From contig CM114274.1 in assembly GCA_050084515.1 (NCBI GenBank), positions 39,246,001 to 39,310,000 on the forward strand: a stretch of DNA of 64,000 nt. Direction: 5' to 3'. The notes below the pieces were generated by a model, which ran no database searches, had not been told where the DNA came from, and was given only the letters and a program-made list of their open reading frames with translations. Shown one piece after another: positions 1-11,567 of this stretch. This DNA comes from Blasia pusilla. Lineage: Eukaryota > Marchantiophyta > Marchantiopsida > Blasiales. The position numbers and the translations under genes are program-made. Positions within the stretch are counted from its first letter, which is position 1. Each line of letters begins with the position of its first letter.

Positions 1-155
1 TATGGGAAGGACACTACTTTTGGTGTACATGAACTAGTGGAGCTGATTGTTCCTTTGAAATGTATTACCTAGCTTAGGGAAGAGTTGTCAAATAAGCCAA
101 GATTGGATGCATCTGCTCTGGTTTCAGTTGCCATATTGACGCTGTGGTGCTGTAG

Positions 156-2766
156 GAGAGCAGGGGAAGACTGCGAAAGAGGACCTTGCGAAGATTTTAC
201 AAAACATGGTATGCAGTCACAGGAAAAGAGAGAAATACGACAACTTCAGTGGATGAGTTTTATAAAAAAAATGCCAAAAACGTAGTTGCAATAGCTTTTA
301 CAGCATGGGCAGATCGTTTGTCAGAACGAAAGGCAGGAGAGGAAAGGCTGAGGCGTGTAAGTGCATCTCTAGACAAGGATTTACTGCGGTCAGCCTTTTA
401 TGCCTTTGTTGACGGCTGTTGTGAAAGTAAGCGGCGTGGGAGTGTTCAGATGCGTGCGATAAACAGATTACAACACTGGAGAATGAACAAAGCCTTTCAG
501 GCTTGGATTTGCTATATGCAGGTAAATCCTTGAGTTTGTATGTCTTAAAAGAATCATACTAAACATTGGTAGTTCTGGTGTTTGTTAGCTAGTCAGCTAT
601 TTTGATCCATTAATGACAAATAGTTCAACAAATACCGTGATGGCTATCGATTGTGCTGCACAGAAAAGTGTGTGACTTGCAGACAAGCTGTATTTGGTAC
701 AGTTTGGACCGGTATTCAGTTGTGATTGGAGTTGTGGTGCTACTCTGGGTGAAAATATCTTAATTGAGTTTGAGAATGGGTCCAACTGTATGAATCTATA
801 GTAATATGTGTTAGGGGTTGAGAAGTATGAAACGATGTAAGGATGCATTGTGTCAATGCTGAAATGAGTTTTGTCAAAATTTTGCTGTTAAGAAGCCAGT
901 TTCTGTCATGAAGACTTGCTTATAAATTTTCTTCTTCTTTATTTTAGGTCATTTGGTTTGATATTTTTACTAAACATATTTATTGAGAAATTTTTTTCAA
1001 TTATTAGTAAACTAGTAGGTTAGATTGATCGTGGTCTTCTGGACATTTTAAAATTCTGAGCCTTGTCTGCTTATGAGGAACCAATTTGTTTGTTTCCCCT
1101 TCCTTTATAGGGATGGCGCACTTGGCGATAGTCAGTGAGCCCTCAGTTCAATCTATCCGAATAGATGGATTTACAATGACTTCGATTGCATGTGTAGGTA
1201 CAAGCACAAAAGAAGATGCTGAGACTCCAAGAACATGTGGTATCTGTTGAGAAAGAGAATGACCGAATTAGAGAGGAGAATCGACGATTGTCCCTTGTCA
1301 TAGACTCTGGTGACTGGGGGAGGCAGAGAATTGCTGAGTTGCTTCAAGCAGGGCAAGTACTATCAGGGGAAAGAGATGCATTGACTCGACTTCTAGGGCG
1401 AATGCAACGGCAGCATGCATTTGCCTTGGATCAGCAAAGAAATCATGAGGAGGAGATCCAGGAACTGAAGCAGCAACTTGTTGGCAATGTACCATAACAT
1501 GCATCTCTCAATTTTCTAATTCAGATTCTACAGTTGTTCAAATAGAGATGTTATTTTTGTATATGCTTACTAGCCGTGATGTCCTTCCAGAGTGCAAGTG
1601 AGAATATGTAGACTTAAGGAGGATGTGTGATCTGACAGTTTTACACTGACATGATATGCCCCAACTTGTGTCTTAAGAAATATAAGGCACGTAACAAGCT
1701 ACTAGTGAAAGGAGCATCCAGCTTCAACTCACTTGTTAGAGCAATGAAAGACGATGTAAGTTGCCAAATCGTTGGATTACATTTGTACCTCCTCAATAGA
1801 TTGTCTCCTAATTTTTGACTGGTGCATAGGCTATACAGACGCAGCATTTCAAGCATCCCTCCCTCCTCGCTTAGAACTGTATATTGATAGGTTGAGACCT
1901 TGTATAGTTCAAGATACTCAACTCACGGTTCTTTGGTGTGGTTTTCTCCACACCCCAGAGCTTAAAGCAACTTCTTGTGGCAGAGATGTCAAATGTACAC
2001 TTCGTACTAAGGTTAGGGGCACCACTAGTAGGTCCAAGTCCCTGTTGTACTTGTGTGGTTCTGCTGATATTATGATGTCCTCACTTTTGTTTGCAGGTAT
2101 TGAAGAATGGAAGCAGCCCTGAACTTCTTTACACAATTGACAAACTAGCAATGGATGAGGTTTGCAACTTCTCTTTATTTGTCTTGCATAGCGTGTAAAG
2201 TTTGAAGTCCAGAGCGCGTTTTGGATGTTGTGTCAGACAGGAAAAGTAAAGGTGGTCCTATTTGGCAGGTGACTGTGTTCCCTGATGGAGATCTTCATGT
2301 GAAGGCTGTGACTAATTTTGATAAAGGAAAGGGCCTTTGGCCATCGAGGCACTCAAGCCCAGGCTCTAACCCTCAGCTAGGTTCTTCCCAAGTCACAGCG
2401 AAACCAACTGGAAGAACTCCAACTCCAAGAAGGAAATCAGTGAAGGCTAACAAGCCTGTCAAAAGCCAAAACAGTGATCTTGAAGCTCTCGCTTCTCAGT
2501 CGTCGTCCCTGGTGTCTGCAAAGCTACCTCAAACTTCACCAAGGTATATTAGGTCAAGGACTCCTATACGAGGGAAGGCTTTTGATAAATTTAACTATGC
2601 ACAAAAACTCCGGAGTTCTGACCCTCAAGCACCAGCCAGGGTGCAAAGTGGAGACCGAGAGGTTATTGTCAGAGGGTATGCTAAGGACATTGAATCTCCT
2701 CGAAGATCTCCACAGCAATCCACACGCCCACCAACGCCACTCAAGAACTACACCTTGAGTGACTAG
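156..2766 (+). CDS. Coiled-coil protein with Trp/Phe-centred repeats, five exons, 5' partial
   Basis: I read exons 156-521, 1198-1488, 1639-1755, 2097-2159 and 2215-2766. All introns are phase 0 with GT and AG ends, giving about 463 codons ending at TAG 2764-2766. Exon 1 has three short repeats (AFTAWADRL, AFYAFVDGC, AFQAWICYM) resembling Sfi1-type helices that bind centrin-like proteins. Exon 2 is a charged coiled coil (MLRLQEHVVSVEKEN onward) containing SGDWGRQRIAELLQAG. Exon 5 begins with a compact block (GGPIWQVTVFPDGD, GLWPSRHSSPG) and ends in a basic Ser/Pro/Thr-rich tail with TPRRK and PPTPLKN. The whole suggests a cytoskeletal or scaffold role, but I do not recognise the family. The donor after 1488 (GTACCA) is weak; without splicing, the frame stops at 1495-1497, so this could be two genes. 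The 5' end lies outside the window. Confidence 0.6.
522..1197 (+). other. Intron 1 of the coiled-coil gene
   Basis: The intron starts GTAAAT right after a CAG codon and ends TGTGTAG. It is AT-rich and nothing else is recognisable in it. A small extra exon near 1110-1130 (after TTTATAG) cannot be excluded. Confidence 0.55.
1756..2096 (+). other. Intron 3 of the coiled-coil gene
   Basis: The intron starts GTAAGT and ends TTTGCAG. An open frame at 1772-2122 crosses its 3' splice site. Splicing joins ...RAMKDD to VLKNGSSPELL in frame, so that open frame is most likely intronic. Confidence 0.55.
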
Positions 2767-4597
2767 ACCTTGACCTTAAGAACTGGTGGTTGCTCAGCAT
2801 TTTCCCCCTAAGGTTGTCATGGAGTTTGTTTTGATCATTGTATACAAAAGATGATTTGTGATGGCAGACAATCTGAGGGTTTGTGACATGTGAAGGCAAT
2901 TTACTGGAACTGAGTTTCGCTTCCAAGTTGGGTCAACATGAAAGAGTGTTTCATAGGCTTGTAGATTACTGTGCAAGGATGTCTTTAGTTGTCTGGTATT
3001 CAGCTCAGATCAGGTGGAGTTCCTCCTCAAGACAAGAAGAACGTAAGGTGTTTGTTTTTTTCTTTTTCTCTCCTTTTTTAGCTGTAGTGTTAGCTCAATC
3101 TGTAAAAGGATCAGTCTTGCCAGGAAGAGTTCTATATTACGAGTCCTGCACAATGTGGGTGTAGCCTTTGTCTGCTATTGAATAACTGAAGAAGTAGGCA
3201 AGGGTGGAAAATGGAACTTAAGAAACGCCCTGATGATTGTATTCCTCTAGTAGATGTGACTCCACTTTACAGTGTGACTAGGTGTTTTTTCATTCCTGAG
3301 CGATCTACAAGGGATCACTCAACATTGGGAAACCTAACATGAGACATTCCACCTAGCTGACAAAAACTGTGGAAGGAAGGTGATTATGTAGTTTGGATAT
3401 TCAGTAAACCAATGAGGTAAATATGCGTTGCAACTCTTCCTCCATGCAAGTGCCCTCTTGGAAACTCGACCCAGTGATATCTCTGAGTTCATGTGGAGTG
3501 TCGAGCAGTTCCAGTTTTCCCAGATGTTGCTAACAGTTGGATTGGGTCGCTCAAACCCACTGCTACGTGGATAACTAGTTGTTCTCCATGTTCCAACACA
3601 CAATCGGAGGAGTTAAATCAAAGTATCCAAGTAATCCTTCTGTTACTTGGATTATCATTCTATATGTTTGAAGGTGATTCATAAACTCTCTACAGCATTA
3701 AATTCTTCCACCCTGAATCCAGATTGAAAGACAAATTTGAGGCAGGTGGTTGAATTTTTACGTCGTGTCTCCTGGCTCATTTAAGATGGAAGGAATGCCT
3801 TTTCTTTTCAAGTAGAACTAGAGCAGCTGTTTCAATGTGAGAAATGCTGAACAATCTGAGGCTGAGGCATTATTTACAATTTGGAGATTCATATACAATA
3901 TATGACCTATCAGGCTAAGAGCACAACTATGCGTACTGGTGTCAATTCTGAATCATTCATGAGTGTGGTTTTGAGTTCTATCTTTATTTGATAATCAATC
4001 AGTACACATGTCACTATGGGATTGGACAGAAAGGCTATCCTCTACCTGCTGACATTCTTTGGCTGTTCCAGAACCTGAACACGTAGGTAGTTTTTACTGG
4101 CCAGAGTCGAGATTCATTTCGAAGAGTGGAGACTTGAAATTTGTTGCTGTATTTTCTATTGTCCCATCCATTGCGGCCTTCTGGTTTACATATACTTGTT
4201 ATCTCTTCCATCACTCTTATGTTAACGGGGTGATCTACTTGCGTGCTGTGAATTTCTGATCCATCCTCTATGCGAGCTCATCTAAAATTTTCATCTGCTG
4301 CCCTACTTTTGGAGATACTTCTGGCTTGGGCATGGTTGAAAGATCTACAGGAAATGTATCATTATTATCAAATTGGTTTAGGCTGTTGATACTAGGATAA
4401 TCCCTAAAAAATCATGAAGCGTAACTGGTACTCTGGCTCGCCGTGACATTCCTCTACTCATCGTTTCCATTGTGCAATTTTGTGGGCAGCCTCTCCCAGG
4501 TTGGAAGCGAGACACCAGTAGTTCTTTGGCAAATTACACACCTCAGTGGTAGGATCTGCTACCAGATAGGTAGTTAGCGCTCTCCACTCTTTGCGGT
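2767..4597. other. 3' UTR and intergenic DNA, no gene seen
   Basis: AT-rich DNA downstream of the first gene. The open frames here (up to 93 codons) have no recognisable motif and no splice-site support. I see no repeat of note. Confidence 0.5.
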
Positions 4598-4801
4598 TTA
4601 CAACTCCATGACAAGAAATATTTTGGTCTCTTCCATATTATACAGCATTGTAAAACTAGTATACAACAGCAGTTTCAAGTCCTCGATGTGGAACTGCACA
4701 GCTTTGGAGTGGAGGACCGATTCCGTGTGAGAATCTCCATATCCTCCGTCAAAGTTGGGAGCCGTCAACCATGTTCGATCGATAATATTAGAAGGTATGC
4801 A

Positions 4802-4909
4802 CACCTGCCGTTGACAAGTGCTCCAGTGAGGAGTGTCGTCGTCGTACATCACCGACACCTGCCGTTGACAAGTGCTCCAGTGAGGAGTGTCGTCGTCGTA
4901 CATCACCGC
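4802..4909. repeat. 54-bp tandem duplication, two copies
   Basis: Positions 4802-4855 and 4856-4909 are direct tandem copies that differ only at the last base. 54 is a multiple of three, so both strands stay open across the duplication. On the - strand it falls in a 188-codon open frame (4598-5164), where it encodes an 18-residue repeat containing MYDDDTPHWSTCQRQV. That frame starts with GTG and matches nothing I know. Confidence 0.9.
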
Positions 4910-5164
4910 CATTGTATCAGGGAACATGGGAACTTGCCCATGAACGCAAAATTGCCATTTGAGTTTCAGATTTTGTGTGACACCATTGTGAACCCGCCGT
5001 AGAGGTGCGAGCGGTAGATGGTAACAGTGATTATGGAGTGGCCACAGCTGGGAATAAGACGAGAGTGGTCCTTTCCTCAAGCTCTCCCAAGCTGAAAGGA
5101 ATGGGAATGGATCACTGCAGTCGCGACAACATGTCGAACAGCGTCGGTTGATTGGGAAACGCAC

Positions 5165-6582
5165 AGTGTATCAACTAGCGGAGTTTGGAAGTCTTGTGAC
5201 AGCGGGTCATTGACTCGTATATCGTATATCCTCGTAATTTCTAGCTGTTGTTTACGAGAGCCGATGAACCAGTATGCTGCCCTGGTAACAGTGAGTTTTA
5301 TAACGGACGTTCGGAGTTTCGGTTTCGGCACGCCGAGGCCATGGTTTCGAGTTTTATCACGGAGGTTTGGTAACGAATACAGTCGGGAATAATACGGCAC
5401 ATCGTCTGATTGAACACGAATACAGTCGCAGTAACACGGCTAAGGAGTATTAGTGTTAAGGAGAGCCCATGAACACTAACACGAAAAGAAAGTTCGTATC
5501 CATCCTAAAAATTCACTTGCATTTTGCACTCGGAGTCGAAGTCGACTATTGTAGTTTCTACGGACCCGGTATCCCGGACATTATGTGTCATCTGTCATTC
5601 CACCTTAGCGTGATTCCGTGCTCATGCCTTCACAAGTTAGCAAAGCTTCGAAACTTCCGAGACGGGCTAACTGACAACGTCTTGCATCGCCGACCTTACA
5701 GTATAAATAAGCTACTCTTGAATCATCCTAAAAAAAGGAAGGACCTCTTTCGAGGCTACGATCTGACAGGCGTTCACATGTAGATACGGAGAGGTACTCA
5801 AGAATCTTTTCCGAAAATTCTAGGAGCTCCTCCTACGAGTCTACGATCTGCCGGGGAGGCACTGTTAGGGGAAGGCACTCGAGGCTCTACCTCGAAAACT
5901 CCAGGACCTCATCAGGGCACCGCGTCATCGAGTGGGAAGCGTATATCTCTGGACCTGGTCTCGGTGACCACCATATCTCTCGAAGTCCTGGTCACACGCA
6001 ACGGGCGGTCAAGAAAATCTGCGCCTGATTTTCAATGTGACACGGAGCTTCAGTTCTCAGGTGTCCAGTGGAAAGGAAAGCCGTTCAGACCCTTCAACCC
6101 TGGGCTGATATTGAATTCGACGCGGAACTTTGTTCTCCAGCATCCAATCAAAATCGACGAGGACGGGCACATGCATGGCACCGTGCTTCAGCATCCATCT
6201 GTGTGGAAACCAGACAGCGAAGGCATGACACGACAGTCGATTGCGATCGCGGCCAAGAGCATCAAGACCAAAATCGGAAACAGAGGCGCGCTGATGCAAA
6301 AACGGAACAGAGCATCCACAAATAGTCCGCGAGACGCAGATCGCACACAGCCCCTGCGACGACAGATATGTGCCGAGCAAGAAAACGAATAGCGGGCGAT
6401 GTACGCAACTTGCACAAGAACAGTGACTAGGGTAGTGCATAACGTGGGGAGGCACATACAGACCGCCAACTCACACGACGACCTGACCGCGCGGTAGAGC
6501 TATGAGGGGCCAGGAAGCCGTTTCGTCGAATGGTCTACTCATCCAAACCAATAACGAAACCAGTATGCGGCCAATTATCAAA
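5165..6582. other. GC-richer unassigned DNA with a 203-codon open frame
   Basis: Composition is clearly richer in GC and CpG than the flanks. A + strand frame is open from 5784 to 6392 but has no ATG at its start. It contains a near-repeat of LQHP at two places about 20 residues apart, and I do not recognise it. Similar phrases recur (CGATCTG followed by GAGGTACTC or GAGGCACT around 5758-5870), which hints at an old repeated element or a gag-like remnant. Confidence 0.3.
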
Positions 6583-6786
6583 TCTATCCATCTATATAAT
6601 TAAAATTAAAAGCGGGCGGGGTTTGAGGGCCCCATCCTCTGGTGGTATGACACGTATGTATCGTGTCATCACGGGCTGCTCCCGTGATGACACGTGTAGA
6701 AAATTTTATTAATATAACGCAGCTGAGGATGTTCACCCTGCTATGCACGGATGATTTTCACCCGTGCATAGCAGGTATTATACTAG
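6583..6786 (+). mobile_element. Short non-autonomous Helitron-like element, 204 bp
   Basis: The left end is A|TC, starting TCTATCCATCTATATAATTA. The right end is CTAG (6783-6786) followed by T, so the element sits between a host A and a host T. A 14-bp perfect hairpin (6737-6750 with 6762-6775, 11-nt loop) lies 7 nt before CTAG. These are the known Helitron termini: 5' TC, a 3' subterminal hairpin, CTRR, and A/T insertion without target duplication. A second perfect 14-bp hairpin (6662-6675 with 6681-6694, 5-nt loop) lies inside. There is no coding capacity. Confidence 0.7.
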
Positions 6787-7853
6787 TTGGATAGGTTAGA
6801 TGATATTTATTTATTTTCCATCGGTCCTTCTTCTATGGTAAATTCATGAACGTATAAACGATTTCCGAACATAAGAAGCGGAAAGTAAACATACATAGAG
6901 GAAAAGACATCGAAGACGAGAAGCTGGCGATGGAGGACGACGTGTGGGGATGGCTATTCCACGAATCCACCATAGCTGGATTTGCCGCGGGCCCCCTCCA
7001 CCTTGCCCATTTGAAGGGTTGTTTTTGGCCGTTTTTGGTTGTCATGGCACTCCTGTCATCCGAGAGAACGTGATAGATGGAATTTCTTTCGTAATTTATT
7101 TTCTCAACTTTTTGAGTGTGTAATTTGAGTCTACTATGAGAAGGAAGGGAAAAGTCTATGTAGTTTCCTTATTTGTTTTTTTATTATATATTTGATCACA
7201 AAGTTCATTCTTTGTACTTTCCTATGGACGTGAGGAACGTACCAGAACTCGTCTCTCCGATTTATTTTCACTAGTATGTTGCCCACGGGATGCACGCCTT
7301 AAAAAATGGTGTCAATGATAGTTTTTAAAAATTAGTAAATTTCAAAATTTATATTTAATTTCAAAATTTAAATATAATTTCCACTTTTTAAAGTCTTTTT
7401 TTAAGAAACACCTTTTAAAAAATAATACACATCTTCCCCAAATAATTTCACTCCCGTATAAAAGTTTGAACATTAACTATTTCCCCCCTTCCCACGAAAA
7501 TAACATTCACTAATTAAATTTTTAGTTATTTTTAATGAACAAAATCATTTTTCTTTCCCAAAATATCACTCCTTATTCCTCCTTTCCTAAGAAGAGTACT
7601 TCCTTTATTTTTAGTGTGAGGAACTAATCGGAAGGTGAAAATGAACGAGAGGAAGTAGGGTGGATATGGACATGGGAGGATCTCTCCTCATGGAGAGGAG
7701 GGGCGATATCATCTTATTGTGTAGAATGTGTCTAGATAGAGGGATGCCTGTGTGGGTAGGAGTGGAGAGGCTAGTAGTAACATGTGTATAGAGGTCACTT
7801 TCTTACGACTTTCTTGAGACTTTTGTAGAGGTTTCTTGAAGTTTTTTGGATTA
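6787..7853. other. Intergenic DNA, no gene seen
   Basis: Mostly AT-rich DNA, apart from the reverse Helitron-like end noted at 7270. Short open frames here have no recognisable content. Confidence 0.5.
7270..7296 (-). mobile_element. Probable Helitron 3' end, reverse orientation
   Basis: CTAG at 7271-7274, followed by GCCCACGGGATGCACG, looks like the reverse complement of a plant Helitron 3' end with a degraded GC hairpin. The other end was not located. Confidence 0.35.
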
Positions 7854-8013
7854 TCTATATTATTGGAGAGTGCCTTCTTGATTTGCAAACACCGCTTTGA
7901 TTGACATGTGGCAACCGTGCAACAATAAAAGGTTTCCTCCTCTGTGGGTAGCAAGATTGTGTCCAACATGATTAGTCCCTTCATTCCCGTGCATGGCACG
8001 AGCTGCCCACTAG
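7854..8013 (+). mobile_element. Candidate short Helitron, 160 bp
   Basis: The 3' end is clear: the hairpin CGTGC-ATG-GCACG (7989-8000 region), a 9-nt spacer, then CTAG at 8010-8013 followed by T. The proposed 5' end A|TCTATATTATTGGAG at 7854 resembles plant Helitron starts but is the weaker call. Confidence 0.5.
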
Positions 8014-11000
8014 TATTGTGTTTTAGGATGACATGTGAATATATGTCATTTTCTTGGGTGAGGAGAAGATATACCTCATGTAATGGAGAGGCTCATCTTT
8101 CTACTACTTACCTTGCTGATTACATGATAGGGAATATACGAATAAAAACGTATGTGGCCTAAATTCTCTAGAGCAAAAGGTTGGGTTGGCTCGACCATTC
8201 TTAATTATTCAAACAACGCTATGTTGGCTTGTCACTGGAGAAAGATCCACATGATTTTCTTTTATGAAAATCATGGGATCATTCCATAAGGTAATAGAGA
8301 GGGTCTCTCCCATCTCTATCTTCCCCCCATGGCCCAATGCACTGTAAGGGCACCAAAGTACAAGTCTTATATGAATAATATTAGATATACAAGTTGAAGA
8401 ATAATCTATGACTGCTATCTCTTCCCCCCCTTATTTTCCATGTTTTAATCATTTTTTAAAGAAATTCCGGTTTCATTTGGTCTCTGGATAAATTTTTCCC
8501 AGATTTTCCCAGATTTTTTATTTTTTCCCAGATTTTCTTTGACTACTATTTTTTTCCAAAATTTTTGTAATTGCAAAATTTCCTTTTTCATGAAAAAAAC
8601 TCTTTTTGCACAACGCTTGCAACTCAAATGAAGGAGTGCGTGTATTGTAATAATAGGCCCATGGTAACATCATGTTTCAATCAGCTGATTCTATTATCAC
8701 ATTGCAATTGGTTGATTCAAATTTCTAGAAATATTATGATTGTCCACTTTAATTCTATAATAAAGAATACATATTTATTATTCACATTTCTTTGGAGAAA
8801 TTTAAGAACCAAAGTAACAATATCATCTTTCCCTCCTATTTGGTTTTTTTGGGATGGATCTCCATAGAAGACTAAAAAGTCCAAAGACTTATTTTTATTT
8901 AACTTTCAGAATTTCCAAGTTCTTAATGCATATTATTTGTCCCCACTTAGTATACCTAGTATGCATATGGCTATGCCTTCTACTAATCAACAAGCTAACT
9001 AAAAAGTAAAAAAGTAAAATTGTGCAAAGAAATATATATATCACATATATCAAAGTTAGGGTTTTTTTAATTAAAAAAGCCATGGTATAATTTAGGTAGA
9101 ACCCATCATAATTTCAATAAAAAATTGTGAAACTATCATGTTATCGTGTGAAAGTACCACATAGGTCATTGTGATTATGTTGGAGCCTTGCGCAGGTTGC
9201 TTAATTTCCAGAAAAAATATTAATTTTACATTGCATTTGGGTACATTATAATGTTCTACCTAAAGGCCTCATGTTAGTTTCTTTTCATGGTCTTTTACAA
9301 CAAAATTTCCAAAATTCTAAAAAATTGGTGTAGGATTCTAATATCCATTCACTATCCAATAGTTGTCCTAATTTTTACCATATAATAATATTGGTACAAA
9401 CTTTGGGAGATAAGAATTTTGAGGATGGTCTTGGATGGAATCTTGATGGATATATTATATTAGATAAAGATCAACAAGCATAGATTGTTGTTTTATTGCT
9501 TCATTGTGGAATTTCAAGTTGTGGTGCTTGAATCTAATTAGTTTTATATATGCCAATGGAGAGGTGAAATACCCTTTGTGGATGCAAGTAGATTGAGGCT
9601 ACATAGGGTATGGAAACCCCACCATATCATGGGTTGAGGTAAAAAATTGGCATTTCTATATTATTAGAGTCAATTGGGATTAAATACTTGCACGTTTATG
9701 AAGTCGGCCTTGTGGCAAGCTTGGTGAACCAATTTTCACTATTCAAGAGATGAAGTAGTAGAGCCCTTAAAATTATGAATGGAATTTTTTTAAATAGCTT
9801 ACAAATATCTACACTATTGAAAGAGGAGATCTTTTTGGCTTCTCAATACATTTAGGTGCAAATATTCTTTATCATATCTTTTGAGCATATCAAGCAAATT
9901 TAAAATAAGACTCAGGTAATTTAGTGGAATAGATAATTTCCACCTCACTTCCATCTACATAATGCTTACATAATACACTATTAAAGATAAGAGGTGGATG
10001 CCCAACATTTTGTGAATCCTTTCTTTTCACGTTTTTTACTACGTTGCGAATCTACTGTAGTTTGCGACCATTTTGATTTTTGCAAGTCTTATGAGATGCC
10101 AAAGATTCACCAACATTTCACATTAAGACTTACAAGTTTGCCTTGTAAATGACTTGCAAAGTTTGAGTAATGGGCATTCCTACTTGTGACTTCTAGGAGA
10201 CACAATTGACTTGCAAATGTTTCACGGAACACTCATAAATGACTCACATAGCACTCACAACACAATTGCAAACAACAAAACATTGGCCACAAATTCCCCT
10301 TTCATGTCCACAACTACTACATTTTCGCTTTTCCTTCCAACTTATGAAGACTTGTTTTATCACTTTGCAACTAGTTTCTTTCTATAATGAGGCTAAGTCT
10401 TGAGTTTTTCTTGAAAGATTTTAAATTTTTTCAAAGAGCATATAGATGAGTGAGGTTCTTAGTAATTTTTTTCCAAAATTATTATTTTAGAACTAGAAGA
10501 AATGAATGAGAAAAATAGGCATCCCAAAGAAGAAATTGGAAGTAACCACATCTCCTTGAAAAAGTGTTTAAGAGACCAAAAAATGAGTCCAAAGTGAGCA
10601 AAAGAGGAGTATAAATAAATACTTTGCCACTATTTTTCAAGTGAAAATATGATTACTTGGAGGTGCATTGTAGACAATAGCTATTTATACAAAGTTTTTA
10701 TGATTGATTTACAACTTATATGCAACTTTTTAGTAAGATTTCTTCTGTTGAGTTGTGAGTCAATTGCAAATTAGCAAAATTACTACTAAAACTTGCAAAA
10801 TCCTATAAAAGACTCGCAAAGGTGTGAAAAGTTGCGAGACATTTACATGCACGTTACAACTAAACTATAAATAAACGCTCTGTTAAAAAAGGGAACTCTC
10901 CGGCCACATTGCAATTGCAATCTCTGAGTCCAATTCTCAAGTTTGCAAGCGCAGGACTTATAAAGTTATAAATGCAAAAATTGCAAAGTTGCGAGTCTAG

Positions 11001-11328
11001 GTCAAGTGTACTACAACTCCAAAATTTGCAAAGTGGTTGCAAATATAGTAGTTATACACCATTTGTATATTTGAATGAATTATCATGTGAAATCTATCAA
11101 TGCACAATCATGAAAAATGGGATACATTTAGTTCACTTGTAATACCTACATTTGTTTATTTTACTTATTGTATAAATCCATAAAAATACCCCCAAGTTGC
11201 TATGTTGTAACTTAAAAAAAACTCATGAAATCAAGCTAAAAGTCATGGCACATGAGCAAGTTAAAACTTATCTGTGAGTAAATTAAGAGAGAAATATGGA
11301 CTGAGTTGCTCCCACTTGGAGAACGTGC
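8014..11328. other. Long AT-rich intergenic region
   Basis: No gene seen. A run of three imperfect TTTTTCCCAGATTTT units lies at 8492-8538. From about 10060 to 11050 the DNA is unusually dense in words of the type ACTTGCAA and ACTCGCAA on both strands, a texture also found at four other places in this window. Confidence 0.6.
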
Positions 11329-11495
11329 CTAGGTTGTACGTGGATATGTCCATGTCCATGGACTTATGTTTGTAATATGGAAGGACTTGTCCATGTAGGC
11401 CCCACATTCATCACCCCCACTTGCCAATGTGTTCCTTGCTTGCCCGTTGCTTTCTCCCTCCTCTCCGTTGCTGCCCTACCCGCTCTTGCCCTGCC
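11329..11495. mobile_element. Partial hAT-like miniature element
   Basis: The stretch from CTAGGTTGTACGTGG through the TCCATGGACTTATG segment, GGAAGGACTTGTC and GGCCCCACATT to the CTCC-rich part matches the reverse complement of the complete miniature element at 57766-58083. Its far end is missing; the homology stops where the 72-bp palindrome begins. Confidence 0.5.
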
Positions 11496-11567
11496 TCCCA
11501 TCACGAGCAATAAGTGCAAGCTCCACCTATGCATAGGTGGAGCCTGCACTTTTTGCTCATGATGGGA
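11496..11567. repeat. 72-bp near-perfect palindrome
   Basis: Two 36-base arms meet at 11531/11532 with no spacer and only three mismatches. The central 24 bases (GCTCCACCTATG and its complement) are perfect. This can form a cruciform in DNA or a hairpin in RNA. Confidence 0.9.

Noticed and set aside
1772-2122. 116-codon open frame
   Set aside because: It lies mainly in intron 3 and crosses a 3' splice site that joins its neighbours perfectly in frame.
4598-5164. 188-codon - strand frame as a gene
   Set aside because: It has a GTG start and no recognisable domain, and the opposite strand is also open. Kept only as context for the tandem duplication.
6057-6469. Overlapping - strand frames opposite the 5784-6392 open frame
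   Set aside because: Shadows of a GC-rich stretch with no motif on either strand.
11364-11562. Two antisense 61-codon frames
   Set aside because: Both come from the miniature element and the palindrome, which mirror each other.
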